Virus record (IMG/VR): IMGVR_UViG_3300017917_001123
Coordinates: 203,571-267,570 of that record
DNA from: a virus
DNA length: 64,000 bases
Reading direction: 5' to 3' (one strand)
Shown: positions 55,161 through 63,962 of the stretch, piece by piece
How the letters are laid out: every line of letters starts with the position of its first letter
Numbering within the stretch: the stretch's first letter is position 1
The notes under the pieces: generated by a model
Database searches by the model: none
What the model was told of the DNA's origin: nothing
What the model saw: only the letters and a program-made list of their open reading frames with translations
Program-made: the position numbers and the translations under genes

Positions 55161-55692
55161 CTCGCCTATATTAGTAGAGCGTTCTAAACAGTTATGGGAA
55201 ACTATTTCTAAGATACCTTTGGAATATCATAACGGTGTTGCTATATTAGAAGACTACTTAGACGAGCATACTGATATTCCCTGGTTAAGTGGTAAAGTAG
55301 GCTGTATTATATTTGAGCCGAATTCTACTTGCCCTATACATTGCGACGATCACGAAAGTGTAGCATACAATCGAAGTCTAAACATATTAGTAGAAAGCGA
55401 CGGGGATAATCATTCTACACGATATTACAAATGGAAACACGGAGAATGGAATCCTAAAGAGCATCAAGCATTATTTGACAAAGACGTAACTGATTTAAGT
55501 TTAGTGTTTGAATTTACTGTAACTAAACCTACGCTGTTCTATAATCAAATATTACACGATGTACACAATTATGGTAATAAACGTCGAGTAATGATAATGT
55601 GGCTAATTGAAAAATCAGTAACTGACGAAGAAATATTTTCCTGGTTAGATAAAAATGGAATTACAACCAAAACAATTTTTAAATCCGAATGA
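55138..55692 (+). CDS. 2OG/aspartyl-hydroxylase-like oxygenase
   Basis: 184 residues. PIHCDDHESVAYNRSLNILV has the H-x-D ligand, then VESDGDNHSTRYYKWKHGEW. LHDVHNYGNKRRVMIMWLIE supplies the distal His and Arg. Paralogue of 52055-52645. It starts inside the radical SAM gene (23-nt overlap) and overlaps the next gene by 38 nt. Target unknown. Confidence 0.72.
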   Translation: MNIVTEINSPILVERSKQLWETISKIPLEYHNGVAILEDYLDEHTDIPWLSGKVGCIIFEPNSTCPIHCDDHESVAYNRSLNILVESDGDNHSTRYYKWKHGEWNPKEHQALFDKDVTDLSLVFEFTVTKPTLFYNQILHDVHNYGNKRRVMIMWLIEKSVTDEEIFSWLDKNGITTKTIFKSE

Positions 55693-56248
55693 CTATAAGT
55701 TTCAATACATGTTGCCCTATGTATTAGAAACTGCTCAAAAAGAATTAAAAGAATTTTTAGAAACTCATAGTCCTACGGAATTTGCTGACCTTAAATGGTT
55801 TGAACAGCAGTACGGCTACGAACTACCCTTACAAGACATTATGAAACTATGGTATGCTGTTCCAGTATTAAGAGCAGGTACTACAACAGAATGGTCTTCA
55901 TTACTGCCTAAGCTCACTGGTGCGGCACAGGCATTACCGGGCGTTGTTAATTTTAGTCTTAATGCTATTGCCCCTGGCGGACAAGTTCCAGAGCACAGTG
56001 ATTATACATATGACATGAGAAAAGATTTAAGCAAAACAGATCTTGCTTATGTGATTCTCATGGCTGTTGATATTCCTAGTACAAATATAAAAGAGTGCGG
56101 ATTTAAAATTGCCAACAACGAGTTTTTAATTAGAACAGATGATATAATTGCGTTTGATGGAGCATTACCGCACAGCGGATGGAATTTTACAGATAAATGG
56201 CGTTATACTATTAATATTGATATTAAACAAGAGTACTGGCATGTTTGA
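55655..56248 (+). CDS. Aspartyl-hydroxylase-like 2OG oxygenase
   Basis: 197 residues. QVPEHSDYTYDMRKDLSKTD has the H-x-D pair, and ALPHSGWNFTDKWRYTINID has the distal His and Arg. The AspH pattern is good. Starts in the end of the upstream frame. Target unknown. Confidence 0.75.
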   Translation: MELQPKQFLNPNDYKFQYMLPYVLETAQKELKEFLETHSPTEFADLKWFEQQYGYELPLQDIMKLWYAVPVLRAGTTTEWSSLLPKLTGAAQALPGVVNFSLNAIAPGGQVPEHSDYTYDMRKDLSKTDLAYVILMAVDIPSTNIKECGFKIANNEFLIRTDDIIAFDGALPHSGWNFTDKWRYTINIDIKQEYWHV

Positions 56249-56765
56249 GTATAAAAATTATCCTAAGGTTCCTAAGAACATTGTTGACGAAATTGTAGAA
56301 GAAGCTAACAAGCAATCTCTTACTGGATTCTCCGATAAAGTTAATTCAGCAGTCAAAGAAGCATACGGCAATATTGTTGATACTAATTTAGACGGTGTTG
56401 CTACAATGACTATGTTTACAAATGATAAACTAACAGACTGGGTAAAGAATAATGTCACAGATAAATTTAACGCAGTTCATGTTCAGTGCTTTTCAAACGG
56501 CACATACTTTTTCCCGCACGTTGATCTACTAAGAACTAGAGCTTTAAATTACATACTTAAAACTGCCGATGCCAAAACAGTTTTTTACAAATCTAAAAAC
56601 AATATTGAAGTTAAACCTAATACTGTTATTTCCTATCAGGATATAGAGGTTGTAAATACTCGTACATTCGAACCTTATGAATGGCATGAATTAAAAGTAG
56701 ACAACATACACAGCGTTGAAAACATTAACGGAACTAGAATAGCAATCACAGTGAGCTTTTTATGA
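56241..56765 (+). CDS. 2OG-oxygenase-like protein
   Basis: The ATG at 56241 gives 174 residues. NGTYFFPHVDLLRTRALNYI has the H-x-D pair and the arginine pattern of 2OG enzymes. WHELKVDNIHSVENINGTRI may supply the second His and Arg. The similarity is weaker than in its neighbours, but position in a run of oxygenases supports the assignment. Confidence 0.6.
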   Translation: MFEYKNYPKVPKNIVDEIVEEANKQSLTGFSDKVNSAVKEAYGNIVDTNLDGVATMTMFTNDKLTDWVKNNVTDKFNAVHVQCFSNGTYFFPHVDLLRTRALNYILKTADAKTVFYKSKNNIEVKPNTVISYQDIEVVNTRTFEPYEWHELKVDNIHSVENINGTRIAITVSFL

Positions 56766-57373
56766 TTTATATTGGTAACTTTAAAAATTGGCTAGACGAA
56801 AATAAAAATATCATCGATAAGATGTTAGGCGTAGCCACAGGGGAAAGAAACGGAACGTATCACGAAACTGAAATACAACAAATGTATGGTGATCGCAGGC
56901 CAGCACCACCTAAAGAAGAAGATCTATATAAAGAAACACTTGATCTAGCACAACTTTGGGAAGGCGCAGGTTATAAAGTAGAAAGAGTGGGATGGGAAAT
57001 GTTTTACGAAAGTCATTTAGGTAAGTTTAATCCTCCATTCCCTGTTAATTCTAAATATGAGCATTGGTTTTGTAAAATGAGTCCTGGAGATATTCTTCCA
57101 ATGCATGATGATCGCTTTGAAGGCAAAACGCTTGAAGAACTTTTATCACAAGGAACAACAGTTAAACGATATTGGATGGCATGTCAGGACGAATTACACG
57201 GACACGTATTGGCGTATAAGAATACTCTGCTAACTGGTTACAAGGCAGGAGATTTATATATGTTTGAAAAAGCCAATGACTTACACGGTTCTTGTAACTT
57301 AGGATTTGTTCCTAAGCTGTCCTATCAATTAACAGTTATTGAAACTAATTTTGATCGTAATGCGGTAAAATAA
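56762..57373 (+). CDS. 2OG-oxygenase-like protein, paralogue of 62128-62670
   Basis: 203 residues. CKMSPGDILPMHDDRFEGKT has the H-x-D pair. The LWEGAGY block, the Pro-Gly before the His and ELHGHVLAYKN resemble LWQEAGY, NPGQMAPWHFD and PQHGHISIVGE of the other copy. The distal ligand may be LHGSCNLGFVPKLSYQL. It overlaps the convergent aminotransferase gene by 49 nt. Substrate unknown. Confidence 0.65.
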   Translation: MIYIGNFKNWLDENKNIIDKMLGVATGERNGTYHETEIQQMYGDRRPAPPKEEDLYKETLDLAQLWEGAGYKVERVGWEMFYESHLGKFNPPFPVNSKYEHWFCKMSPGDILPMHDDRFEGKTLEELLSQGTTVKRYWMACQDELHGHVLAYKNTLLTGYKAGDLYMFEKANDLHGSCNLGFVPKLSYQLTVIETNFDRNAVK

Positions 57374-58491
57374 TCTAACCCAGCATCAAGCGGCAACATA
57401 ATCAGTACGCCGCTTTTATCATTATTCCACAGTCCCATATGTAACCCGTGCTTATAAAAAAGTTTTTCTTTTTCTAAGTAATCGGGTATTTCTTCATTTA
57501 AATCTAATTTGTAACAAACACCAAACGATTTAAAACTTTTAATGATGCCTTGTTTACACAAATCATTAAACAATGTGTCTGCCTGGGCCTTGACTGTTTT
57601 ATGTTTTGCTAGAATATTTTCTTGCTCTAGGACCTTTAGATATTCCAGCACACTTAGAATTCCGGCCATTGGAAAACTATAACTAAATCCGTGTAGTAAA
57701 GTTTCTAGTTTAACAACATCCGCCACTTGTTGATTACATAGTGTAGCACTTAGCGGAAAGTAACCTCCGGTGATTCCTTTCCCAATACAGAAAATATCTG
57801 GTTTTATATCAAATGTTTGAAACCCAAATATTGTTCCTGTCTTGCCTGCGCAGAATGCTATATCGTCTATTATCAATAGCGTACCTGTATCATCACATAT
57901 TTGTCTTAGGTGTTTAAAAAACTCGTTACCTAAATTGTTTAGGCCCGCCTGCCAACTACATGTTTCAATAATTACTGCCGCAGTATTTGTATTGATTTCA
58001 TTAAGACCGCTAATAGTTTTACAGTCTGGATGCCTTCCGAAAGTATCTGTTAGATAATCACTGCCGCTAACACTAGCACTCATAAATGTGCTTCCGTGAT
58101 AACTATCTCTAAAACCCACAATAGTTTTTCTTTTGCCCTTCCAATATAGTTGTACTAACTTAATGGCCCCTTCTACAGCATCACTTCCGCTGAGAGAGTA
58201 CATGGGATAAAAACCCCCACTTAGATTATATAACTTATTTGATAATTCAATTGTAGCCGAATTCGCAGTTACAAAATCGCTTTGGCAAAATGGGAGGTCC
58301 TTTAGTTTTTCTGTTACTCGTTCTAGTATATCAGTTCTTTTAAAACCTAAAGGAAAGCATCCGCTACTTCCTAAACCTAAATCAATAACATCTTTACCGT
58401 TGGAATCAATAAACCCGTAGGGAGTTACTTCCTTGATATTCTTTACAGGAGGCAACGGATCATTGATGCTAAACGGAAATAATTGTTTCAT
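57325..58491 (-). CDS. Class III aminotransferase (PLP)
   Basis: 388 residues. YSLSGSDAVEGAIKLVQLYW, FRDSYHGSTFMSAS and FCIGKGITGGYFPLSATLCN (with the PLP lysine in IGKG) are class III aminotransferase blocks, and LLIIDDIAFCAGKTG holds the conserved Asp. It would move an amino group onto a keto sugar or other ketone. It overlaps the first twitch gene by 4 nt. The presence of an aminotransferase, dehydrogenase and oxygenases in one island suggests amino-sugar chemistry, but this is inference. Confidence 0.88.
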   Translation of the reverse strand: MKQLFPFSINDPLPPVKNIKEVTPYGFIDSNGKDVIDLGLGSSGCFPLGFKRTDILERVTEKLKDLPFCQSDFVTANSATIELSNKLYNLSGGFYPMYSLSGSDAVEGAIKLVQLYWKGKRKTIVGFRDSYHGSTFMSASVSGSDYLTDTFGRHPDCKTISGLNEINTNTAAVIIETCSWQAGLNNLGNEFFKHLRQICDDTGTLLIIDDIAFCAGKTGTIFGFQTFDIKPDIFCIGKGITGGYFPLSATLCNQQVADVVKLETLLHGFSYSFPMAGILSVLEYLKVLEQENILAKHKTVKAQADTLFNDLCKQGIIKSFKSFGVCYKLDLNEEIPDYLEKEKLFYKHGLHMGLWNNDKSGVLIMLPLDAGLDYFTALRSKLVSITVN

Positions 58492-59621
58492 TCGTATCTT
58501 TTTATATATGGAAATAATTTACGATAATCGGTACCTCTAGTTTTATCATATAGATCTAAAACTCTAGTACGTTCTTTAACTACTTCGTCAAAATCGTCAG
58601 GCACTACGTTGACTATTTTATGTATGTCATTAAACTCTTCTGGCAATGTATTTTGATTTACTATATCTACCAGTTGTTGTTTTTGTTCCAACTCTAAATA
58701 CTCTGGACTAAAGTAATCGGGAGCGATAACATAATTAATCTGCGTAAAACTATAGTTTCGCATCTGTTTAAACTCTTCAAATCTTTTAAAAATGTCTACT
58801 AAGTCAAATATATTAAAAATAGAAAGAGTAAAACAAATACCCCATTTAATGTCTGTTTCTGCTGAAAGAGTAACAATATTCCTTTCTAATGTTTCTAAAT
58901 CGGCAGGGAATCGTATGAAATTAAACTTAGCAGGATCTATATGATCATAACTAACACCGACTGTTGTTTTAGGAAAGTCTGCAAGTCTTTTTAATATTCC
59001 TGTGCTTGATAAATTAGAAGTGGCACTAATTGGTAAATTTGTATAACCTTTGTCCTTACAATATTCCAATAACTTAATAGTCATCGGGCTAGCAAACGGC
59101 TCACCGCCCTGTAAGTTAATAATAGAGCATCCTGGTAATGCTGAGTCTAAGTGCTGTCCTACATTGTCAACATTGTTTATATCTAATTCATCTCTGTCAA
59201 TCTCAGATAACCACAAGGGCAACTTAACATTATCTTTCTTCCATTGTTCTACTTCTTTAGCATGTTGAGAACTTGCTAAATGGTTACAGGTAATACATTT
59301 GAGATTACAATCGTTGCCTGTCTTAATATCTAATTCAATTGGCACAGGCAAGGGAACATCTAATACTTGATTGTTCTGTTGTCGTCTGCTAACATACCCT
59401 TTGTCTTCAACAGTCCAACATCGTTCGCAGTTAGGATTTTTAACACCATTTAATAAATCGTGACGTAGTTTATTATAGTACTCGCTGTTCCATACTTCTT
59501 CAATTGAATGATGCTCAATATTATAACCTGTAGGTATTTTGCTAAGACAGCAAGGCAAATAATCACCGTTGCGCTCTGTGGCAATATGAATAAAAGGTTT
59601 GATACAGTAAGTATTACTCAT
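58488..59621 (-). CDS. Twitch-domain radical SAM protein
   Basis: 377 residues. Opening MSNTYCIKPFIHIATERNGD with C24/C25, then C65-x2-C68 and the SAM motif C105-x3-C109-x2-C112 (CNLKCITC), with LQGGEPFASPM. Middle member of a four-gene minus unit after two longer relatives. The order of clusters is the same in all three. Overlaps the upstream twitch gene by 8 nt. Confidence 0.87.
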   Translation of the reverse strand: MSNTYCIKPFIHIATERNGDYLPCCLSKIPTGYNIEHHSIEEVWNSEYYNKLRHDLLNGVKNPNCERCWTVEDKGYVSRRQQNNQVLDVPLPVPIELDIKTGNDCNLKCITCNHLASSQHAKEVEQWKKDNVKLPLWLSEIDRDELDINNVDNVGQHLDSALPGCSIINLQGGEPFASPMTIKLLEYCKDKGYTNLPISATSNLSSTGILKRLADFPKTTVGVSYDHIDPAKFNFIRFPADLETLERNIVTLSAETDIKWGICFTLSIFNIFDLVDIFKRFEEFKQMRNYSFTQINYVIAPDYFSPEYLELEQKQQLVDIVNQNTLPEEFNDIHKIVNVVPDDFDEVVKERTRVLDLYDKTRGTDYRKLFPYIKRYE

Positions 59622-60804
59622 AGTCTTTAATATAAGGAAATAAACTTCTGTAGTCCGTACTGCGGAGTTTGTCGTACATTCTTAAAATACGAGTACGTTC
59701 TTTAACCACATGATCAAAGTCAATAGGATGTTCGTCAAGTATCCTACATATATTAGCAATATCTTCATTTGCCGAATAAGGTATTAACAGTTCTTTTACT
59801 TCCTGACGCTGTTCTGGCTCCATATACTCTATGCTTAGATAATCAGGCTGTTGTACAAGTCTATAATAAGAGTGTGTATTAAGTTTGCCTTCTTTGTGTA
59901 ATGACTCGTACATATCAATTAGTCTAGGTAGTTGATATATGTTTAATATAGATATAGCAAGCGAAATGCCACGTTGTATATTTGTTTCACACAGTTTATC
60001 AAAGTTGTTAAGAAATTGATTATAGTCAGCAGGATATCTAATATATTTGAAATAGTCTGCTCTATCGTGATCCCAACTAATAAACAATGATGCTTCTTTA
60101 AACTTGTTGAGCTTATCTAATATATTGTTTGATATGTTTGTTAAGTTAGTAACAAACCCTATCTTTAAATGTGTGTAATCTTGTTCTATACAGTAGTCTA
60201 GTATAGCATGTAAGTCAGGACTGCTTAAAGGTTCGCCACCGTCAATTAACAGTATGTCTACTTTACCTAATACATTTTTAAGGTTGTTAGACATATTGCC
60301 TTTTGGTGCTTTCATTTTACTACCAAACTGTGCGTCAATATACTCTATCCATTCTGGCACAGGCAATCCTTGCTTACGCATTAATTTAACTTCTGTTTCG
60401 TGCGAGGAACTGTGATACGGTGTACACATCAAACATTTAAGATTACAGGTGTTGCTTAACTTTACATCTAATTGCGACGGTGCTATATTGAGGTAGCCGT
60501 TGTTATTTTTACAATCAGCAATAGCATTATTAAGTTCTTCGTTAAGTGGAAAGTTGCTTTTAACTCTTTTACTAACTAATCCTCTAGAGTCAGCTTCCCA
60601 GCATCTAATACAGTTTGAATTCTTAACTCCGTTAAGTAAGTCCATTCTTAGATTACGGAAGTATTCATTATTCCAACCTGTTTCGATATCTTCTGTATAG
60701 ATATTAGAATTAGATGAACAGTTACTTTGTTGACAAGCCTGTAGATCTCCGTTACGTTCTGTACAAACGTTAATAAACGGAAGAATACAAAAAGTATCAC
60801 TCAT
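59614..60804 (-). CDS. Twitch-domain radical SAM protein
   Basis: 396 residues. MSDTFCILPFINVCTERNGD opening, C65-x2-C68, radical SAM C120-x3-C124-x2-C127 (CNLKCLMC), and IDGGEPLSSPDLHAILDYCI. In place of the double Cys at the start it has spread cysteines (C14, C24, C29). It ends TDYRSLFPYIKDYE, like its neighbours (TDYRKLFPYIKRYE, TDHKTLFPYLKRYE). Overlaps the upstream gene by 8 nt. Confidence 0.87.
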   Translation of the reverse strand: MSDTFCILPFINVCTERNGDLQACQQSNCSSNSNIYTEDIETGWNNEYFRNLRMDLLNGVKNSNCIRCWEADSRGLVSKRVKSNFPLNEELNNAIADCKNNNGYLNIAPSQLDVKLSNTCNLKCLMCTPYHSSSHETEVKLMRKQGLPVPEWIEYIDAQFGSKMKAPKGNMSNNLKNVLGKVDILLIDGGEPLSSPDLHAILDYCIEQDYTHLKIGFVTNLTNISNNILDKLNKFKEASLFISWDHDRADYFKYIRYPADYNQFLNNFDKLCETNIQRGISLAISILNIYQLPRLIDMYESLHKEGKLNTHSYYRLVQQPDYLSIEYMEPEQRQEVKELLIPYSANEDIANICRILDEHPIDFDHVVKERTRILRMYDKLRSTDYRSLFPYIKDYE

Positions 60805-62095
60805 AGCGTTTCAAATACGGAAACAAGGTCTTGTGATCAGTTCCGCGAATTCTATCATACATATCTAGCACACGAGTTCTTTCTTTACAGACGGCATCGT
60901 GGTCTGGCTGTCGTCTATCCATGTAACCCGGGACACTAATTACACTTTCAACAAATTCTGGATTGTCTCTAAAGATCTTCCAGTCTTTGTTCTTAAACAT
61001 AAAGCGATGTATTCTATCTGATATTTCTACCTTTTGATTTTGCTCTAAGTAGCGTAGGCTAAAGTAATTAGGATAGTAAATTAAACCAAAGTTAATAACA
61101 AACCTATTAGGAGTGCGTTGGGAAATCTTTTCCCACTCTGTAAAGATATCCTCAAAGTCAAAGATATTAAAGATACCCCATGTAGTGCTTAGTTTCTTTT
61201 CAATATGGTCATACTCCCATATCTTATCAAAGTTCTCTTTAAACACAGCGTAGTCTGCTGGGTATCTAATAAAGTTAAACTTTACAGGGTCTATGTGATC
61301 GTAACTAATACACAGCATTGGATGTTTAAATTGATCTAACAGATTAATTGTTTTGGGATTAATAACACTTAGGTTAGTGATAATCTGTAGCATCATATTA
61401 GGTGCGTAACCTTTTTCAACGCATTGTTCTAATATGCGTTGTGTTGTTTTGTTTACCAAAGGTTCGCCGCCTACAAGACTCATATGTATTGCTTGCTTGA
61501 GGCTAGGATCTAAATTGTTAACAACTTGTTCCACATCTAGATTGCGTGGATTAAAGTCATTCATGTCTAACTTTAATTCAATTACACGCTGATCCCATGT
61601 CTTCATTAACGCAGGTATTTCTTCGCCTGCGGCTTTCATTGCTTCTACTTCTTCGTGCTGTAGACTGCTACTACCCGGGTAACACATAATACACTTAAGG
61701 TTACATTGTGTACCTACCTTTAAGTCTAAGTCAGTAGGCGGTGTAGTCAGTGCGCCGTCGTTAGAAATAGCATCCTTAACAAATGAATCATAGTCAGGAT
61801 ACATGTTATGCTTTTCGTCATTTGTCTTTTGTCGCTTGCTGTATGCTCCGCTTGCTTCATAGTTCCAGCAATACTCGCACGTAGAGTTTTTAACTCCGTT
61901 GATTAGATCTTTGCGTAGTTGTTTGTAGTGCTCGCTGTTCCAAACTTCAATAACAGAGTCTTTACGCATATTGTATGCCGTGCCATCTGGTTTAGTAATA
62001 ACCTTCTCTTCTGAACAACAGCAGACACGATAGTTGCCATCGTTAGTAGAACTAATATGTGTAAATGGTAAAAGGCAAAAAGTATTCTGATTCAT
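60797..62095 (-). CDS. Twitch-domain radical SAM protein
   Basis: The ATG at 62095 gives 432 residues; the ATG at 62104 lies inside the late box and is rejected. Opening NTFCLLPFTHISSTNDGNYR with C25-C27, C73-x2-C76, radical SAM C131-x3-C135-x2-C138 (CNLKCIMC) and VGGEPLVNKT. First gene of the minus unit of four. The late box is 8 nt upstream. Confidence 0.86.
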   Translation of the reverse strand: MNQNTFCLLPFTHISSTNDGNYRVCCCSEEKVITKPDGTAYNMRKDSVIEVWNSEHYKQLRKDLINGVKNSTCEYCWNYEASGAYSKRQKTNDEKHNMYPDYDSFVKDAISNDGALTTPPTDLDLKVGTQCNLKCIMCYPGSSSLQHEEVEAMKAAGEEIPALMKTWDQRVIELKLDMNDFNPRNLDVEQVVNNLDPSLKQAIHMSLVGGEPLVNKTTQRILEQCVEKGYAPNMMLQIITNLSVINPKTINLLDQFKHPMLCISYDHIDPVKFNFIRYPADYAVFKENFDKIWEYDHIEKKLSTTWGIFNIFDFEDIFTEWEKISQRTPNRFVINFGLIYYPNYFSLRYLEQNQKVEISDRIHRFMFKNKDWKIFRDNPEFVESVISVPGYMDRRQPDHDAVCKERTRVLDMYDRIRGTDHKTLFPYLKRYE

Positions 62096-62103
62096 TATCA
62101 GCA

Positions 62104-62109
62104 TATTTA
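62104..62109 (-). promoter_or_regulatory. Late promoter box, leaderless
   Basis: Minus-strand TAAATA, 8 nt before the ATG at 62095. Divergent from 62118-62123. Confidence 0.6.
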
Positions 62110-62117
62110 ACTGCTAG

Positions 62118-62123
62118 TAAATA
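62118..62123 (+). promoter_or_regulatory. Late promoter box, leaderless
   Basis: TAAATA, 4 nt before the ATG at 62128. Confidence 0.6.
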
Positions 62124-62127
62124 CCTC

Positions 62128-62670
62128 ATGAACTTTATTAGTAACACCGGTACCTTAATAGACTGGGACGCAGTTATTAAACAATGCGAGAAAGCAACTG
62201 GTAATACCTTACAGTATAACAGCGAGTGCTTTCCCGATACAGAAGACTTCCGTAAGATAGACACGCTATGGCAAGAAGCGGGTTACTTCCGTGACGATCC
62301 TAGCATTGAATGGACTAACTATTTTCCCGGAGACTTTGACGCTAGTGTTGTTGATACATTTAAGAGTATTGTAAACGCAGAGCCCTGGATGGTATGGGTC
62401 AGTAAGATCAATCCGGGACAAATGGCTCCGTGGCATTTTGACGCACATCAAAAGATTAACGAACTACTTGCTTTAGGTACACCTGTTCGCTTTACTTGCT
62501 ATATCCAAGAACCACAGCACGGACATATCAGTATTGTAGGAGAGAGCGCAGTCTATCGTCCTGCCAAAGGTAGCATCTATGTATGGCCTACATACAATGC
62601 TTGGCATTGTGGTATGAATGGAGGACTAACTCCCAAGTATATGTTTAACTATTGGGGTTATAGACCTTAG
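62128..62670 (+). CDS. 2OG-oxygenase-like protein, paralogue of 56762-57373
   Basis: The ATG at 62128 gives 180 residues. NPGQMAPWHFDAHQKINELL has the H-x-D pair and EPQHGHISIVGE the conserved His; WPTYNAWHCGMNGGLTPKYM has a possible distal His. The start is chosen because a late box lies 4 nt upstream. Single-gene + unit overlapping the next convergent gene by 26 nt. Target unknown. Confidence 0.68.
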   Translation: MNFISNTGTLIDWDAVIKQCEKATGNTLQYNSECFPDTEDFRKIDTLWQEAGYFRDDPSIEWTNYFPGDFDASVVDTFKSIVNAEPWMVWVSKINPGQMAPWHFDAHQKINELLALGTPVRFTCYIQEPQHGHISIVGESAVYRPAKGSIYVWPTYNAWHCGMNGGLTPKYMFNYWGYRP

Positions 62671-63226
62671 CATAGATGCTAGGTAATGGATTGTCTGGCC
62701 AGTCGATGTAATCATTAAAGGCATGCTTAACTAGTATGCCCATATCTAACTTACCATTCTTTGCCAGCTTGTCAACTAAGGACTTTCTATCCGGGTTTAG
62801 GATAGGCTCATAGAACTTCATGTCAACGGGTTGTTCGCTGTAGTCACTTGCGCTGTAGAACGCAAATGCTCGCATCTGTCCTGTACTATCAACATAGAAG
62901 TACTTTGGATAGAAGCTAGGCTTGTAAATTCCTTCTTGGTGTAGGTCTTTAACAATAGTTTCTAGTTGTTCCTTATAATCATCACACAAGACTTCGTCGC
63001 AAGTATTGCCATTCCATTCGATGTAAATTTGTCTACACGCATCGATAGAATGTTTAATTTTTGGTGCCCAAGAATATTTTTGTAAACGAACAAGATAGTC
63101 GCGCTCGCGTTGATAACTGCTATCAATTAGCTCTGCTGGATATTTGTTGTTGTTGGGATTAAAATCTAATACAGCAAAGGTACTATAGATTTTTAAGTTA
63201 AAAATGCCTTGGTTAATAACTTTCAA
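62645..63226 (-). CDS. Kinase-fold-like protein of unknown function
   Basis: About 193 residues; no ATG is present in the frame. A TTG at 63226 with AGGA 10 nt upstream is the likely start (63235 is a TTG too close to AGGA). LDFNPNNNKYPAEL, RERDYLVRLQKYSWAPKI and RQIYIEWNGNTCDEV resemble the N-lobe of small eukaryote-like kinases (RIO/BUD32 kind), while YKEQLETIVKDLHQEGIYKP resembles the helix before the catalytic loop. The catalytic Asp motif is not clear. Overlaps the upstream stop by 14 nt. Confidence 0.5.
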   Translation of the reverse strand: MKVINQGIFNLKIYSTFAVLDFNPNNNKYPAELIDSSYQRERDYLVRLQKYSWAPKIKHSIDACRQIYIEWNGNTCDEVLCDDYKEQLETIVKDLHQEGIYKPSFYPKYFYVDSTGQMRAFAFYSASDYSEQPVDMKFYEPILNPDRKSLVDKLAKNGKLDMGILVKHAFNDYIDWPDNPLPSIYAKVYNPNS

Positions 63227-63962
63227 TATGATCAATTCCTAGTTTCTGGCGGAACGTTTCTGTAAACTTGCCGTCAATGCGTAAGCTGTAGCTTTGTTCC
63301 ATAATTGTTTCTCCTCCGTGCCAGTCTTGATCGTTCCACCAAGCGGCTCGGCAGTTAATATAAGTTTTGTCCTTGCGTTCTGGATCCCAAAGATAAAACG
63401 CTTTCTTTGTGTTAGGACGAATGTGAATAAACTCGTTGCGATGTGGAAATGTTTTATCAATGCCGTTTTTAGCATCTAAGTCACGATGCTCAAAAGGAAT
63501 GCCATTATGATCACAGTGAAAGAATATTACTCTGCCAATGTGTTCAAAGATACCAAATGTAATTAAGTCCTCAACCCAACGGACAACATTAGGAAAATAA
63601 GCAGCCTCGGCTGTGAGCTTACGTGGAGCGGTTCTATCGTCCCAACTGCCTTCTTCCCAGAGGAAATAGTAAATGTATGGATCGTAAGCACCTAATGCCA
63701 TCTTTAGGTACCTAGTAAATTTGTTTCGTGTTTCGTGATCTTTAATTCCGCAGTATAGATCCCATCCACCTTTTTTAATTGGGTCATCGTCGGGGAGTGC
63801 TAGGAATTCTTCTAAGGCTTTATAGATTGGCTTCCAATTTGGAACATAGCTCATATCTTTAAAGGTAAAACCTGGAGTCATCCAAGTGCCTTCTTTGGCA
63901 AACATTCGAGCCTCAGCAAACCCGCGAATGATTTCGGGTTGTAGGCTCTCAAACTCATCCAT
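63213..63962 (-). CDS. Aspartyl-hydroxylase-like 2OG oxygenase
   Basis: 249 residues. VIFFHCDHNGIPFEHRDLDA has the H-x-D and H-x-D-type ligands; NDQDWHGGETIMEQSYSLRI supplies the distal His and Arg, as in other phage oxygenases of this kind. No TAAATA box is found on the minus strand directly upstream, so it may belong to a unit that starts beyond the window. Start chosen at the first ATG. Confidence 0.65.
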   Translation of the reverse strand: MDEFESLQPEIIRGFAEARMFAKEGTWMTPGFTFKDMSYVPNWKPIYKALEEFLALPDDDPIKKGGWDLYCGIKDHETRNKFTRYLKMALGAYDPYIYYFLWEEGSWDDRTAPRKLTAEAAYFPNVVRWVEDLITFGIFEHIGRVIFFHCDHNGIPFEHRDLDAKNGIDKTFPHRNEFIHIRPNTKKAFYLWDPERKDKTYINCRAAWWNDQDWHGGETIMEQSYSLRIDGKFTETFRQKLGIDHIESY

